DNA of 64,000 bases from Hamiltosporidium tvaerminnensis (GCA_022605425.2 CM061253.1:62001-126000), one strand, 5' to 3'. Positions 22,223 through 34,332 are shown, numbered from the stretch's first letter. Numbers and translations: made by a program. The notes: generated from the sequence alone by a model not told the origin.

Positions 22223-22755
22223 TTTTTCCTTCTACCCATAGATAGTATATTGAGTAAAACAAAATATAATATATTTTTAATTAACTATAAATTATAGAAA
22301 ATAATCCTTAAATAAAATATTAAGTAATCGATTTATTATAGTTGAGAGCAGTGTGTAAAAACTTTAGAAGAATTTAATGATTTATTAGAAATCAGCCCAA
22401 TTATTCTATTTTATACTAAAAAATTTCAGTTCTACATTTACATTTATTATGCCACAATAAAAATTTATATTGTTTAAATTGATATAATTGTACCAAAATA
22501 CGTTATAGTTCATTTAAAAAAATATAAATCCCAAAATTGGTTTTTAAAGGGAATATAAAAATTAATTTTAATTTAAGATTTATTTATTAAAGATTGAATG
22601 GAGAAATATCTTTCAATTCGTTCTAAATCATTTATCGAACAAAAATAAAGGCCTAATTATGTTTAATGTTGGAAAAAAAAAATTCGAATCATCAAAAAAT
22701 ATTTTTAATTTCAATTTGAATTTAAAGTATATATATATTTTAAATTTTAGTAGAT

Positions 22756-23065
22756 ATGTATTATATTCTTACCTGGTTGTATTTTATAGGTTTTGCTGTT
22801 TCAATGGACGTATATTCACTTCTTAAATTTGATGGTATACCTACACGTAAGGAAAACATGTTTAAATTTTATTGTAATAACAATGGCTCGGAGAATAGCC
22901 ACATGGGTTCGCTGTTAAACAAAAATAAATGAAAAAGGTGTTCCGAACATTATATCTGATATAATAAAATTGGCAAAGAAAAAACCAGCTCCGAAACCCC
23001 AGAATTTCAACCATTTCATCAGATCTTTCTAAAATATATCCCTTTTCTCTTTTATATTATTCAAA
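22756..23065 (+). pseudogene. Broken copy of the 102-residue secreted-type protein
   Basis: From ATG 22756 the frame reads 58 codons to a TGA at 22930-22932. It shares GFAVS..VYSLL with the intact 102-residue gene at 45350-45658. Similarity continues past the stop in another frame (GTTCCGAACATTATATCTGA, AAACCAGCTCCGAAACCCC), so a frameshift near 22920 has removed the lysine-rich C-terminal half. A 58-residue product could still be made, but the pattern favours decay. Confidence 0.7.
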
Positions 23066-23329
23066 AATATAATTTATTCTTACTTTAATAATTTTTGAAA
23101 GTTACGGTGTTGATGAAATAGCAACTTACTCTATGACTTCGAGGCGACTTAAAAAATAGAACCTGTTTTTATGTAAACTATTACCTTTTGCTATCAAGAA
23201 ACCTTTTAATATTCATATATACCGATTCTAATTTTTAATTTCATTCAGCAATCTACTTTTCATATGAAATATAATCTTCAACCTTCGAAATTACATGCAC
23301 AGTATTTGAATATTCATATTTCTCTTTTT

Positions 23330-23870
23330 CCATAACATAACTACGCTTAGTCCTGGTTCTTGTGACTTTATTTACAAATTTTAATTCTAATAGCAACTTT
23401 TCAAAACGATATTGCCGCATATTCTCAGTATCTTTACTATTTTTTACTGTGTAGTATATTTTCTTTAAAATGACGTCACCAAATTACTATCATCGTATCA
23501 TTACATTTGGCAAATGGCTATGTCTCACAACCATACATCTCTATATCTAAGACGAATTTCATATGTTTCATAGTTCCTATTATAGAATTATGATTATCGA
23601 TTTCCAATTGCCTAGGAAGTATATGTATGCCTTATATCCTGTATATAATCTTTTCTATTTCTCTACTATTTTCGTTAAGATTCTTCAGAAGAACACCTAG
23701 ATACTTATTAGATTATATGGTTTTTTAATAGTCATTTATCTACTTAAAAGTAATGAGTTTTAGTTGCTTGACTAATGAAATATATTTTATTCATTAATAT
23801 CAGAAACACATTTTTTCATTCGTACTCTACCGATTTATTTTCTATTTCGCCTTAATTTCTCGCGTTTCGA
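23330..23870 (-). mobile_element. Relic of an RTE-like LINE, RT C-terminal part
   Basis: On the minus strand the translation shows KYLGVLLKN near 23710 and MYGCET followed by a stop and PFAK near 23525. These are the YLG and YGCETW landmarks at the end of RTE/BovB-type reverse transcriptases. Many stops and frameshifts interrupt it. The matching interval of the other block copy (about 45960-46520) holds the same relic, so the insertion is older than the duplication. Confidence 0.55.
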
Positions 23871-24271
23871 CTTATGCCATCAGGATGTTTCAAGAGTTTT
23901 CTCTTTTGTTATACAAAGTTTTTTTTATGCCATTTATAAGATTCTAATAGCCTTTTTATGATTATATTTAAGACATATAAAAGAATCTCTTCGTATCAAC
24001 GCACAGCTTATTTCAAACTATTTTAAACGTACGAGTTTTCATTTGGATTTCTATATGAAGGCTTGTTTTTGTTAGTTTCTTTTTTTATTTTGGCCAAGAT
24101 TAATGTCATTTTCTTTAAGTGGTTTTTTATTTGAAACAATAAATAAAATTTTTTTTACCTTCAGACTATCTATAAGCTTATGAACACTTTTAAATAACAC
24201 AGATATCAATTGCACTTTTACTTGTAATCAAACCTTGAACCTGACATGAATTATAAATATTTCATTTTTTA

Positions 24272-25107
24272 ATTAAGCTCTGGATTATCAAATTTTTTAC
24301 CTTTTAAAAAATTTATTCCACCATTTGAACAATGTAACCACCTTCCACCGCATCAGACTCTTCATTTTTATATTGGCGGGTCCCTCGAGTAGTTATGCCA
24401 TCTAAAATATTACAGAAGAAAATATTTTTCGCATATAATTTTTTAACACTATTTTCTCCGTTTTACTTGCTTTAAAGAAGAGTTGGTTGTTTTGCATCTC
24501 TACGTTGGTAATAACACTTACTGAAATTTTCTTTTTACTCTCTCAGCATTTGGTCCAGACTCAAGTCTTTTTGTCCGATCAAAGGAAATAGTTTCTTGTC
24601 TTATTGGATACTATCGACTGAATGTATGCCTCTATATTCCTATTTATTTGAATTATTTTAAGGTATGTTGTGTGGTACTTTGTCAAAATACATTTCAGAA
24701 TTATTCTTTAAGGGTTTATCTCGAAACCAATCTTATAAGTAAGACCCGACTCATCGAATAATCGACCATACTTCCTAAGTTTTTTTATTCAACTACTTCA
24801 AATGAATCTTAGGTCGTGGTTCCTACTTCAATGAAGGTTATTGTATTGTGAATCTTGTCCAGAGCGAAAATATCGAGAAGATTATTTCGAAGTTCGACTT
24901 TTGTTCAATTCCGCTCTCGACTCTAAATTCTCCATATTCTTTATCAAGAGTTCCTTAAACTGTGCGACTCCATATTCGTTTTGTAGAAATGCACTTAATG
25001 CTATTTACAATAATATAGTGCAGACATCTTACCATTTCATTATGCCACCTGGTGTAGTCAAAACAGAGCATTTTCTCACATCGCTTCGCTAAATAATCGG
25101 CTTATCA
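24272..25107 (-). mobile_element. Old R2-type retrotransposon relic, 3' part
   Basis: On the minus strand it aligns with the 3' third of the full copies: the 3' UTR (AATTAAGCTCTGGATTATC), the tail, CAAAGGAAATAGTTTC, ACTGAATGTATGCCTCTA, and back to the knuckle region (GTGTAGTCAAAACAGAGCAT). Stops are frequent. It is much more diverged than 6520-7091 and lies at the same place in block A as the relic at 46890. Confidence 0.8.
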
Positions 25108-25194
25108 AATTATGTTTATATTACATAATTATTAAATAAGATATTTCGTTTTTATTTTTTTTGAAGAGATTAACTACAATAAAATTTTTCTGCT

Positions 25195-25835
25195 TAATAA
25201 TGAGCATGTTAAATGCATGTAGATATAATTGTTGGAATTTTAGGTGAGAATAAAAACACGTTAGATTTTTGGTTTATTCATGGGTTGTTAAAAAAGATAA
25301 AAAACTTGCTGAACAGTTTGCTACAATTCAGCTTTAATGTTTTTTTTATAAAACTAGACCGCAGCCTGTTGCCGAACTTATATGTATTTACAATTTTAAG
25401 AGTGGACACCTAGACTGGATTACTCAAGTTATAAGACTATACGCTCTAGAGATACAGAAATATTAACTTTAAAAACCAGGAAACCAAATTGGCAGCTTAA
25501 AGATCTTGGGATAGCATGCATTTCTAAATAGACTCATGAGAGTTGGCCTGATATTTATATCTAGAAGTCTATTGAGTTTAGAAATTCTAGAGTAGTTAGA
25601 AATGATGCAAAGTTTTAGAGGGCCTAGAGTGGTTTAGATCTGCGATCACACACCGGCAACGAATATAATAAACGAACTTCTGGCAACCAGTACGCTCACA
25701 AAATACGCTCTAAACTTTGTAGGCGAAATGCTAGGAGTTGAAGTATCGTAAGAGATCTCGATAGAGTATTGGAGAAAACAAGCATGGTATACATTAAACC
25801 TAGAATCTTCTTAATGTTCTAAAAAAAAATTACGG
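25195..25835 (-). repeat. Dispersed 650-bp non-coding repeat, copy 2
   Basis: Read on the minus strand it follows the same order as the copy at 53000-53660. Diagnostic words on the plus strand are CTGCGATCACACACCGGCAA, AGTATCGTAAGAGATCTCGA and ACATTAAACCTAGAATC. The small open frame at 25213-25413 lies wholly inside and is not conserved. Confidence 0.75.
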
Positions 25836-26059
25836 TTGCCAATGTAAAAGATGTGATATTGTTTAAATAAAATTTTATCAGATATAGCAATGGAAGGAAA
25901 TATATTTTAAATTTTCTCATAAATAGCTTGTTATAGCTGAATATCCTCGCTACCAAACAATAGTAAATAACTATAGAACAATTTAAAAACCTCTTTTTAG
26001 GCATTTGAGATGAAAGACATAAGGATTTATTAAAAATTAGCTAAACCGTAAAACACAAT

Positions 26060-29000
26060 CAAATAACATAATATTGGCTAATTTTGAAACATTAAAGCAC
26101 AAAATGAAAATATTAAAAAATAATAGTAATGCAGCACTTAGTTGATGAAAAACGATATAAAAAATATAGCCAGAAAGTATTTAATAGATACTAGTACTTT
26201 TTATGAGCTAACTTTAATATGCATTTAATTTGAAGAAATCTAATCTAAAAAGAAAAAAATCGTTATAATACTAATTTTCAATTTTAAAAAATGAATAAAA
26301 TATTTTTTTATAAAAAAAAACTTTGAAAACATCAATAAATAATAGAACAATTTTTAAAAAATATCAAAGTATATAGTTTTTAATGCAATAAAAACGTGAA
26401 CTTTTCATCTAAAACAGCCTGTATAATTATTTGTAATCAAAAATGCATTTGCTAATATAATAAAAATGACAATACCATGGAAAAGATATTCAATATTTTT
26501 ATTCTTTTTTATATATTTGTAAAATATAAATAGAATTACCAAATAGTTAAGGGAAAAAATTGTAATAAAAATATTTCCAAAAGTAGAAGTTGCTAATAAA
26601 AACATAAAAATCGTATTTTGAAGGAAAAGCAAGAAAATGTATTATAACTTTAGCTTTAAAACCAACTGATAATGTTGATTTTCATAGTGTAGTTCTCGAT
26701 TCGAAATTTTAAGATTATTTTGTGTAGCTAGGCTTTGGTTAAAAGATTTTTGGCTGTACGTTTGTTGGCTATTAGAAAAATTATTCCCAAATATATAATT
26801 GTTTATAACAATCTCGTAGGCGCGAGCAGAATCACTTGATTTTGTTGGTATGACACCAGTAATCGTATTTTCTATTCTATAGCTTCTATTAGGTCTCAGA
26901 TTATTCAAATTCATATTTTTTTGATGCTTAACAGTATTTTTTTAAAATAAATACATCACTGTCCAAAAAATCAATTTTGAATTTACTAAATAGGGTTTAA
27001 AATATCTTTTTGATTGCAATTTTTTTTGATTTCTTTTTTTGATCAAAATGGCAGATAAAACATTGCATATAATTTTGTAGTAATGATTTATAATGGTTAC
27101 TAATGCAAAAGAATTTTTTTCAAAAGTATAAAAAGCCAAAATATTATTTTATAAATGTTTTTTCGGATAGAAATAACGGATTGTTCGATAGATTTTTATT
27201 ATTCTCTTATCCAGCTGTCCATAGAGACCAAATAAATTTAAAATTAAAGTTAATTTTTTTTTTTTTAAATATAGCAATAGCGACAAAAAATATCGATGAG
27301 TTGCATTATTAGTTACAAAATACTTTTCAAATATTTAAACACTAAAAACACGTGAAAAGGCCAAAATACAAATAAATTAGATTTATATCGCATCTTTGCA
27401 TCGTGAAACAGTTTTTAAGTCACCTTAAACTTTATTTATCTCAACTAACTTTATCCTGAAATAGCCCTAACGGAAAAATTCGAATTTTTTAAAAACGTTG
27501 AAAAAGCTACTATATTCAAAATATTTATACTAATGCTTTTTATTGCTAAATTATATCTCAAAAGAAAAAAATATTTTGCGATTACTTAAATTTTGGCTTA
27601 TATGTTTATTTCTCTGTTCGATTAGAAATAAATACCTAGCTTAGTAGACAATTACTATCATTTAATGCATTTTCATGGGTGTGGCATGACAAATATGTTT
27701 CTAATTAACGTTTAATTTTGCACTTCCAAGAAAATCTTAGGTATTGAGAAGGTTTTAATATTATTTTAATCTGTATATGTTGCATGGGACCACTTAATTA
27801 AAGTTATACTTGTATTTTTTTTTCATATTAGGATTTTAGAGATATACAGTTAAAAAAATAAGATAGACGAAAGATAAAAATAACTTCATGTTTTTTTTCG
27901 AATATATATATTATAGTATATGCCAAGACTATATTTTTTGGATATCCAATTTATCGTTATACCTAATTAAAATATCTTTTTTGATGTTTTATTTTTAATT
28001 ATGATTTGTAGGTTTGACCCAACCTTGATATTTTTGATCGTGTTACACCTAAGATAAATTATTTACTAGTGTAGTTTAAAACGTTCAGAAAGTGAGATTT
28101 CATATATTTGGTCATGATTAAATTACTTCACTATCGAAATAGGTTAGTCACAAACAGAAAATCAAAGAATTTTAAAATCTGAAAGTCATTTTACTATTTT
28201 AAACCAGCAAATATGTTTGTGTGTATGCTAATCACGTGCACAACCGCGATTTATTCTTTTGCTCCATATAAATTCAAACATTTACATAATTTATACAAAC
28301 TAATCCTATTTCGATGATTTTTTGAATTTATAACAGTTAATTTTTTATTTTCGAAAAACTAATATAAACAACGCTCAACATATTGATATGTAGTTAAATT
28401 TAATACCATGGTAATTTATTCTAATTTGATCTATAAATTCATTTACCTAATGATGCATTTATCGGGATCCGTTTAAATAATAAGTCAAATTGAATTAAAG
28501 AAAAAACGACTATTCTCGTCAAATTTACATTTAGCAACAAAGATCATCTCTTTAGCTAAATAAGACTTTTGTTCTTTTTCTAATTAATTGCATTCTCATT
28601 TTGTATGCAATCGTATATGGACAGCTTATAAAACGCTAATAAAAAATTTTTTCTTTGAACACTTAAAATCCGTGCATTGTAATTTATTTAAATTTATTTA
28701 CATAACTGAAATGCCAATTTAAACAAGAAATTAAAAATTATATTTTGAATGTAGAGGGAATTCTTACATATATTTTCTTACATCTTGTAGCTAGAAAGTC
28801 TGAAAATCTTTTTGTATGGTTAAAAACTGCTATTTCGAAAAATTCGAAACCACAAACAACTTAGAATTTAATGTACCATATTTCGGTATCATTTCTATTT
28901 AATAACTTTTTTTAGCCTTTTTGGTAAAAAAACGCTAAAAAGATCTGAATAGGAAGTGGCAAACCGGAATACATAAGACATAAAGGTATAAAATAAAAAA

Positions 29001-29270
29001 ACATAATATAAACAAGAATTTTACAAAGAATTAAAAATAGTAAATATAATATAAAAACTAATAGTATTATGAATTACTAGTTACCTCGATATTAATATAA
29101 TAAATTTTATATTTCTTGATTAATCAAATTATTTATTACTATTTCAGGTTCATAATTTAAATACCATATATGTATTATTTGCATCTTTCTTTTACATCAA
29201 AAAACCTTAAAATTTATGTTTCATTACTGTTTATCTTAAACTATAATTCATTAGGTAATGAAGACTGCGT
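26060..29270 (+). repeat. Segmental duplication block C, copy 1
   Basis: It is co-linear with 60630-64000. Anchors include the broken membrane-protein gene, TGTGTATGCTAATCACGTG (28224) against TGTGTATGCTAATTACATG (62967), AAAGATCATCTC (28541 and 63287) and the right-hand end ATTCATTAGGTAATGAAG against ATTTATTAGGCAGTAAAAAG. Length agrees once the 235-bp insertion in copy 2 is removed. Apart from the pseudogene nothing coding was recognised in either copy. The match reaches the window edge, so the true block may be longer. Confidence 0.8.
26405..26914 (-). pseudogene. Three-helix membrane protein gene with one premature stop
   Basis: From ATG 26914 the frame gives a polar, Asn/Ser-rich N-terminal half of 90 residues and then meets TAA. 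Reading on in the same frame gives YIF and two further hydrophobic segments with LVILFIFYKYIKKNKNIEYL and IFIILANAFL, ending at 26405. The intact relative at 50693-51181 has EFKYIFMLL where this copy has KL-stop-YIFLL; a TTTAAA-to-TTATAA type change explains the stop. Three membrane segments are predicted. The family is not recognised. Confidence 0.75.
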
Positions 29271-29499
29271 TTAGAATAAAAAGTTTTCATACTTAGAAAC
29301 TCTAATAAAATGAATGGAATTAAAAGGGAAATGCATGCGAGAGTATTGCTAGCTACTCACAAGCTACGTGTTTTTTCACATTCAAACGCAGCTAAAATCA
29401 AGCCAACTCTCTTTTATACTACAAATATCAAGCATAACGCACCAAATTGGTCTCAGAAACCATTTTTTTAGATTAGAGCTTCTAGAGAGAATTATCTTA

Positions 29500-30735
29500 T
29501 GAAAAGACAAACCTATTTATTTACTACTTCGTGGAGTAACTGCTAAGTTTAATTTGATCGATCTTGCTTTCATAAAGATTTATCCACAAGAAAAGAACCA
29601 ATTTGTTTTTGGAAATACAGAAAGATCCCAAAAAAAGTTTCTGAGCAAGCGTTAACTGTTTTTTAAAATATCGAAGCTGAAAAGAATCATACACAATTTA
29701 AATCTGTGTTTGAAGGATTGATTGGATATAAGAATGCAAAAAATACGAAGCCGACTGAGAAATAATAGCTACTTACAGGCGTTCCGTGCCACATTGAGAA
29801 TTTATTTGTCAGAACACACCCTTAATAAAGTTGAGAGAAATGTATTTTGGCTATGTAAAAGACCATGGGTAAAGAAAATAAAAAATTTATATAAAGTTCA
29901 AGAGCTTCACAATAAATTTTCAATAGAAGTGTTTTATCAAAGAAATCAAAAAAGCAAGCTATGTAATCTTTTATTAGAAGTACTGTATTTTCGACGCAAA
30001 TATATTATAAAGCTAAATAGATATGGCAACATATAATACAACGGAAAAAGCCTAGATTTATTGCATAAGACCATAATAGTTTGATTTAAATGAGTTCATC
30101 TTAAAATTTACACGAGTAAAAATGTATATAGAACCCGGATTTTCTGTAATGAATTTTTTAAGAAAATTATCCTTAGTCTAAATTAATATGGAATATAAAA
30201 ATAGCGATTTTGATGGCTTCAATTAAAAAATAGGTTGGTGTATTTCATGGTTTAAAAATTACGATTTTATAAAAAGAAATTGAAAAAATCAATCGTATCT
30301 GAGATTGTTCTTGAATGGCTTCATTATTATAAATAAAAATATGATGTCAAATATTGGTTAATTCAGAAGGAAATTAAAGCTGTGATTTAAAGTGCAGACG
30401 GAGTAATTATGAAATAAGTAGGAAACAAATAGTTGGTTTTTGTATCAGATACGGTTTTTCCTAAATTTTTTTTATTGGGTGAGTTTAATAAACATTATGA
30501 GTTTGCTTTCCAACTGAGAGATGCAGACTTCATGTTTTATACTTTTTATGAAATAATTCAAGCCTTTTTACCAAATTCTTTATTAAGTTTAAAAGAAGGC
30601 TTCTTGATAAAAAGTACTATAGGTTAGCTGCTTTATTGTGAGCCTACGTATTTCATCTTAAAAAACATGCTAAGCAAGGGTTCTTTGTTCAAACCGATCA
30701 TTTGCAATCAAACCTCAATTTGATAACATATATAG
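29500..30735 (+). mobile_element. Relic of an R2-type retrotransposon, 5' half
   Basis: The stretch 30430-30730 aligns with the region before and into the RT of the full copies. VFVSDTVFPKFF.LGEF parallels PFVSDNHPTTFPSLDEF, and AGCCTACGTATTTCATC then CCGATCATTTGCAATC parallel GGGCTTACGTATTTGATAC and CCAATCACTTGTATGTCC. The open frame at 29722-30036 (104 residues, basic) is probably an eroded upstream piece, though that part is uncertain. The RTE-like LINE begins immediately after it. Confidence 0.55.
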
Positions 30736-30744
30736 GTTTGATCG

Positions 30745-33700
30745 GTCTCTCCTTGCCGGAGACAGAATTGGTCTAGAGTATTCCTTGCCTGTCGTAAGTA
30801 AGAACTAGAAGGAACTAGTTTTCCAGGCTTGGGAGTAAGGCTAACAAGCCACTCTTTAAAACCAACATGTTACGAAACCCAAAAACTTAATTAAACTCAG
30901 ACGGAAATTCCAAAAATAGCTAGCGTAGTTAAACAAAAAACCAAAATTCTACTTGTAACATGAAATAAGCGTTCACTACATAGACTCGAGGCCCGCGGTG
31001 TATGTCTACTGTGCTCTCTCAACGTAATATCGTCATTGTAGGCCCACAAGAACTGGAATCTACAGGAAAAAGAAATGTGAATAAGAAGAGCATTTCACTC
31101 TACTATAGCTGTCAGGAAAAACACCACCTACTGGGGGCAGAATTCATGGTTGGAAACAAAATAAAACCGCTTGTAATTGATTTTCAGAGCAACAAACCCA
31201 GGCAATCTAGAATCAAAATAAAAGAAAAAATTGAACTATATTATCCTCAATGCATATGCTCTCGCAGAAGATTCAACTGGGGAGGAAAAGAAAGCCTTAT
31301 ATGCTCTCTTAGGGAAAGTATATGAAGATTGTCCTAGAAAATACATTCAATTTCTGTTAGGAGACATGGACGCAAAAATAGGAAAGGATTATGTCTGTAG
31401 CAGAATTAGAAATTATAATTTACATAAGGAGCATCCCGAAAATGGATTCCGATTACTTAATTTTGCAATAAGAGGAAATTTAATTTTGGGAACAGTTTTT
31501 GATCGTGGGAACATACACAAGGGTACTTAAACGACCCACGACTAAGATACGGTCTACCAAATAGATCATACACACATTATCAAACGTCACAAACCATCTT
31601 ACAGTATATTAGATTACAATGCAATGCAAATATCGACAGGGATTATTTCCTCCTTGTTGCACAACTAAGAGCAATAATCTCAGACACCAGAAATAAAAAA
31701 TGAACGAGTTCTGTTGGATATAACACCTGTATGTTAAAATATGAGAAAGGGAAGAAACTATATGAGTCAAAAACCAGCGAAATAGTTAAAGAACCGAGTA
31801 AGGAAGTTATAGATGACATTAGAACATGCTTAAACATGATATAGTAGCAGCAGGCCGTGTATTTATTTGATTTAAGCGAAGTATTGTAAGAAATGAAGGG
31901 TTTGATAAGGAATTTGCAAGCATAACCAAGGCTAAGAATGAGGCCTACAACTTTCTGATACAAAAAAATGGTCTAGAGTAGATACTGAAATATATATAGA
32001 TTGAGCAATATTGGAAAAGCGATACACCGAGCTAAGAAGAAAAGGTTCATGATGACGCAAATAGATCTCATTCAGAAATATAATGCCAAACATCTAGCAG
32101 GGAAATGTTTAGAAAGGTAAAAAATACCAGAAAAGCTTTCATTCCGTGAACAAACAGCTGTGGAAGTAAAACTTGTGAGCCTAAAGAGGCATTCAAGGTG
32201 TTATAAATATATGGTCAGATCATTTTTTCGGACTACTGGATGAATGCGGAAATCAAGCAGACCTAGACAAATGTTTGACGAATTAGAAGATACTGGTAGC
32301 CATGAAGACACTGTGCCTTCATATGAAGAAGTACATAAAGCCGTGGAAAAACTGAAAAATATTAAAGCCCCAAAACAGTCTAAATTCATATGAACAGTTT
32401 AAAAACGCTAGTAGAAATTACATTAATGAGCTGACGCATTTACTTCGAGAGAAATGATAAGAAGAGAAAATTTCTTAAGAATGGGGTACAAGTCTCGTCT
32501 TTTTGATTTACAAAAAAAGGCACACACTGAATCGTGAAAATTACCGAGTAATATCTCTTCCGAGCACAACCTAAAAAGTTCTGTCTAGCGTTTTTTTTAC
32601 ACGACTGCTATCTTGTGTAGAGAACATCATTTGAGCATACCAATGCAGGTTCCCGGTAGATAGATCGACATCGGACCAGCATTATTCACCAAAACAAATT
32701 TCAGAAAAAAAATTGGAATATAAGATATGTTTTATCCACCTTTTTATAGACCACAAGCAGCCTATGATAAAGTCAATAGAAAAATGCTTTACAGAGCCAT
32801 GAAAGAATTTAGTATTCCCCATAAATTGATAAGATTGACTAAAATGACAATTTCTGGATCAAATTGCAGAATCAGAGTACAGTCTACTCTGTCAGAACCG
32901 TTAGAACATTTAATAGTCTAGAGCAGGGACCTCACTGGCTGGCTACTTTATAATTAGGCTTTTGAGAAAGTAGTCCTTGATTCTGGCCTACAGATCAAAG
33001 TCTTGAATTTAACAAGCAAATTCAAATAATAGCCTACGCTGAGGGTATTGATCTTATTGCAAGATCTGAAGCTAGTCAGCAAAGAGCGTTCATAGCCTTG
33101 GAATTTGCAGCCAAGAAGATGCACCTGATTATTAACATTCGCAAGACCAATAAATGACATTGAGTAATAGCCGAAGACTCCCTCAATTCAAGTTCAGAGA
33201 TTATATCTTTAAACAGTAGAAGATTTGTCTATTTAGGATCTTGAATAGATCTAAACAACGGCAGCTCGCACGAATTTTAAAGTAGAATTCAGGCAACGAA
33301 CAAGTGCTATTAGTGTCCCTTCAAGCACTTTAAGTCTAAGCTCATCACTAGAAAGACAAAAGTCATGCTCTACAAAACGCTGCTGCGAATTATTCTCAGT
33401 ATGGATCAGAATCTTGGGGTGTGAAGAAGATTGATGAGCAAAAAAAAGCGGTGTTCGAAAGAAAAGTACTAAGACATATTTATGAACTTAAATAAGAAAA
33501 TGGCAGGTGAGGGGAACGAAACAACAAGGAACACTACACCGAATTAAGGTATATGCCAATAGTAGATTTAGTCTGCCTGAACAGACTTCGCTGGGTAAGA
33601 CACCTCCTAAGAATGAGAACATCGCATACCTTCTTAAGTTTCGAACCTTATACCAGTCGGAAAAGGAAAGTGGGAAGACCGAGAACTGGCTGGATTGATC

Positions 33701-33830
33701 AAATCAAAAGACGGAACGATTTCTGGCAGTAGAAGACTTGTGGAATATTGCGCTAGAAAAAGACTGGTGAGCTACATTACTGAAGGAGGCAAGGGCTCGT
33801 TAAAGCTGTAGCACTGAGGATAAATAAATA
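30745..33830 (+). mobile_element. Decayed RTE/BovB-like LINE
   Basis: The 5' end carries the leader shared with the short elements (GAATTGG, GCCTGTCGTAAG, GGCTAACAAGCC, GTTACGAAACCC). The coding order is apurinic-type endonuclease then reverse transcriptase, and the element ends GGAGGCAAGGGCTCG with a GATAAATAAATA tail. About 3.1 kb is the usual RTE length. No target-site duplication was evident. The encoded protein resembles the LINE proteins often annotated as craniofacial development protein 2-like in animals, which suggests an animal-type element in this genome. Confidence 0.88.
30985..33760 (+). pseudogene. Endonuclease/reverse transcriptase of the RTE-like LINE, broken
   Basis: The pieces follow RTE order but shift frame often. 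The endonuclease has HHLLGAEFMVGNKIKPLVID (about 31125), then in another frame DMDAKIGKD (about 31365), a degenerate NIHKGT (about 31510), and QIDH..YQTSQ with DRDYFLLVAQLRA after a stop. The RT has AAYDKVNRKMLYRAMKEF (about 32755), a gap where the catalytic motif C should stand as YADD but reads YAEGID (about 33040), then FVYLGS, FERKVLRHIYEL and a final RLRWVRHLLRM and RPRTGWIDQI. The catalytic aspartates and continuous frame are lost, so it is inactive. Confidence 0.85.
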
Positions 33831-33858
33831 TAAAGTATGGAGTGATAGCGGAGATATT

Positions 33859-34332
33859 ATGGATAGAGATAGTAATAGATTAGAGGTTTTTAGTGATAGA
33901 ACTGGATTAGAGGGTGTTGGTGACAGTAATAGATTAGAGGTTGTTAGTAACAGTAATAGAATAGAGGGTGTTGATTATAGTACTAATACCTTGCACCCTG
34001 TTAATACCAATACTACTTCTTTTACTCTTTGGAATAGCTTTGTCTTTGGTGACTGTAAATTATCTGAAATATTAAAATATTTTAAAAGGGTGTGGAATGT
34101 AGATATAAGTATGGTAACAATAAGAGATACTGTTGTGTTTTGTACGTTTTATGATAATGAGAGGTTTAAAAATTATTTAGAAAAATTTATAAGTGAATTG
34201 TCTTGTAAGAAAGAAGGTGATGGTATTATTTACTGTGGTGTAGAGTGTTCGTTTGATATTGATGGTTATAACTTTCCTGAGGTGCTTGTTAAGTTTAGGA
34301 GAGAGAGAAAGGGAGGTATTAGGATTTTATGA
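33859..34332 (+). CDS. Fragment of ubiquitin-activating enzyme E1 (UBA1), C-terminal ubiquitin-fold domain
   Basis: This is an open frame of 157 codons. Residues about 54-152 match the C-terminal ubiquitin-fold domain of UBA1, which docks the E2 enzyme: FTLWNSFVFGDCKLSEILKY and VDISMVTIRDTVVF correspond to the family's TLWDRF..TL.E.LDYF..K and I.M...G...LY patterns, and the end FPEVLVKFR to DVEVPYVRYKFR. Residues 1-52 are low complexity (DSNRLEV, RIEGV, LHPVNT) with the GGGTGTT word seen in the phospholipase gene. The adenylation and catalytic-cysteine domains are absent; upstream lies the RTE-like LINE end at about 33830. It may be a 3' gene remnant cut by rearrangement or a duplicated fragment. 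E1 activity is not possible from this piece alone. Confidence 0.75.
   Translation: MDRDSNRLEVFSDRTGLEGVGDSNRLEVVSNSNRIEGVDYSTNTLHPVNTNTTSFTLWNSFVFGDCKLSEILKYFKRVWNVDISMVTIRDTVVFCTFYDNERFKNYLEKFISELSCKKEGDGIIYCGVECSFDIDGYNFPEVLVKFRRERKGGIRIL

Larger units (their letters stand above)
18458..22238 (-). mobile_element. R2-superfamily non-LTR retrotransposon, second full-length copy
   Basis: It is nearly identical over long stretches to 9379-13158 and has the same 5' start (GGGTAGAAGG against GAGTAGAAGG) and 3' end (TTTAATTAAATAAA). No convincing target-site duplication was found, so a deletion on insertion or later flank change is possible. It sits just left of duplicated block A. This copy has the most intact RT of the window and is the best reference for the family. 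Confidence 0.93.
22250..25110 (+). repeat. Segmental duplication block A, copy 1
   Basis: Co-linear similarity in direct orientation links this block to about 44690-47640. Shared words in order include AAATAAAATATTAAGTAATCG, ATAGGTTTTGCTGTTTCAAT, GACGTATATTCACTTCTTA, GTTCCGAACATTATATCTGA and a shared old retrotransposon relic at the right end. The other copy contains an extra 129-bp SINE-like insertion. Divergence is moderate. Confidence 0.8.

Noticed and set aside
18458-22238. Target-site duplication for the minus-strand full-length retrotransposon
   Set aside because: Flanks near 18440-18460 and 22238-22260 were compared and show no convincing direct repeat.
25213-25413. 66-codon open frame
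   Set aside because: It lies inside a copy of the 650-bp repeat and is not kept in other copies.
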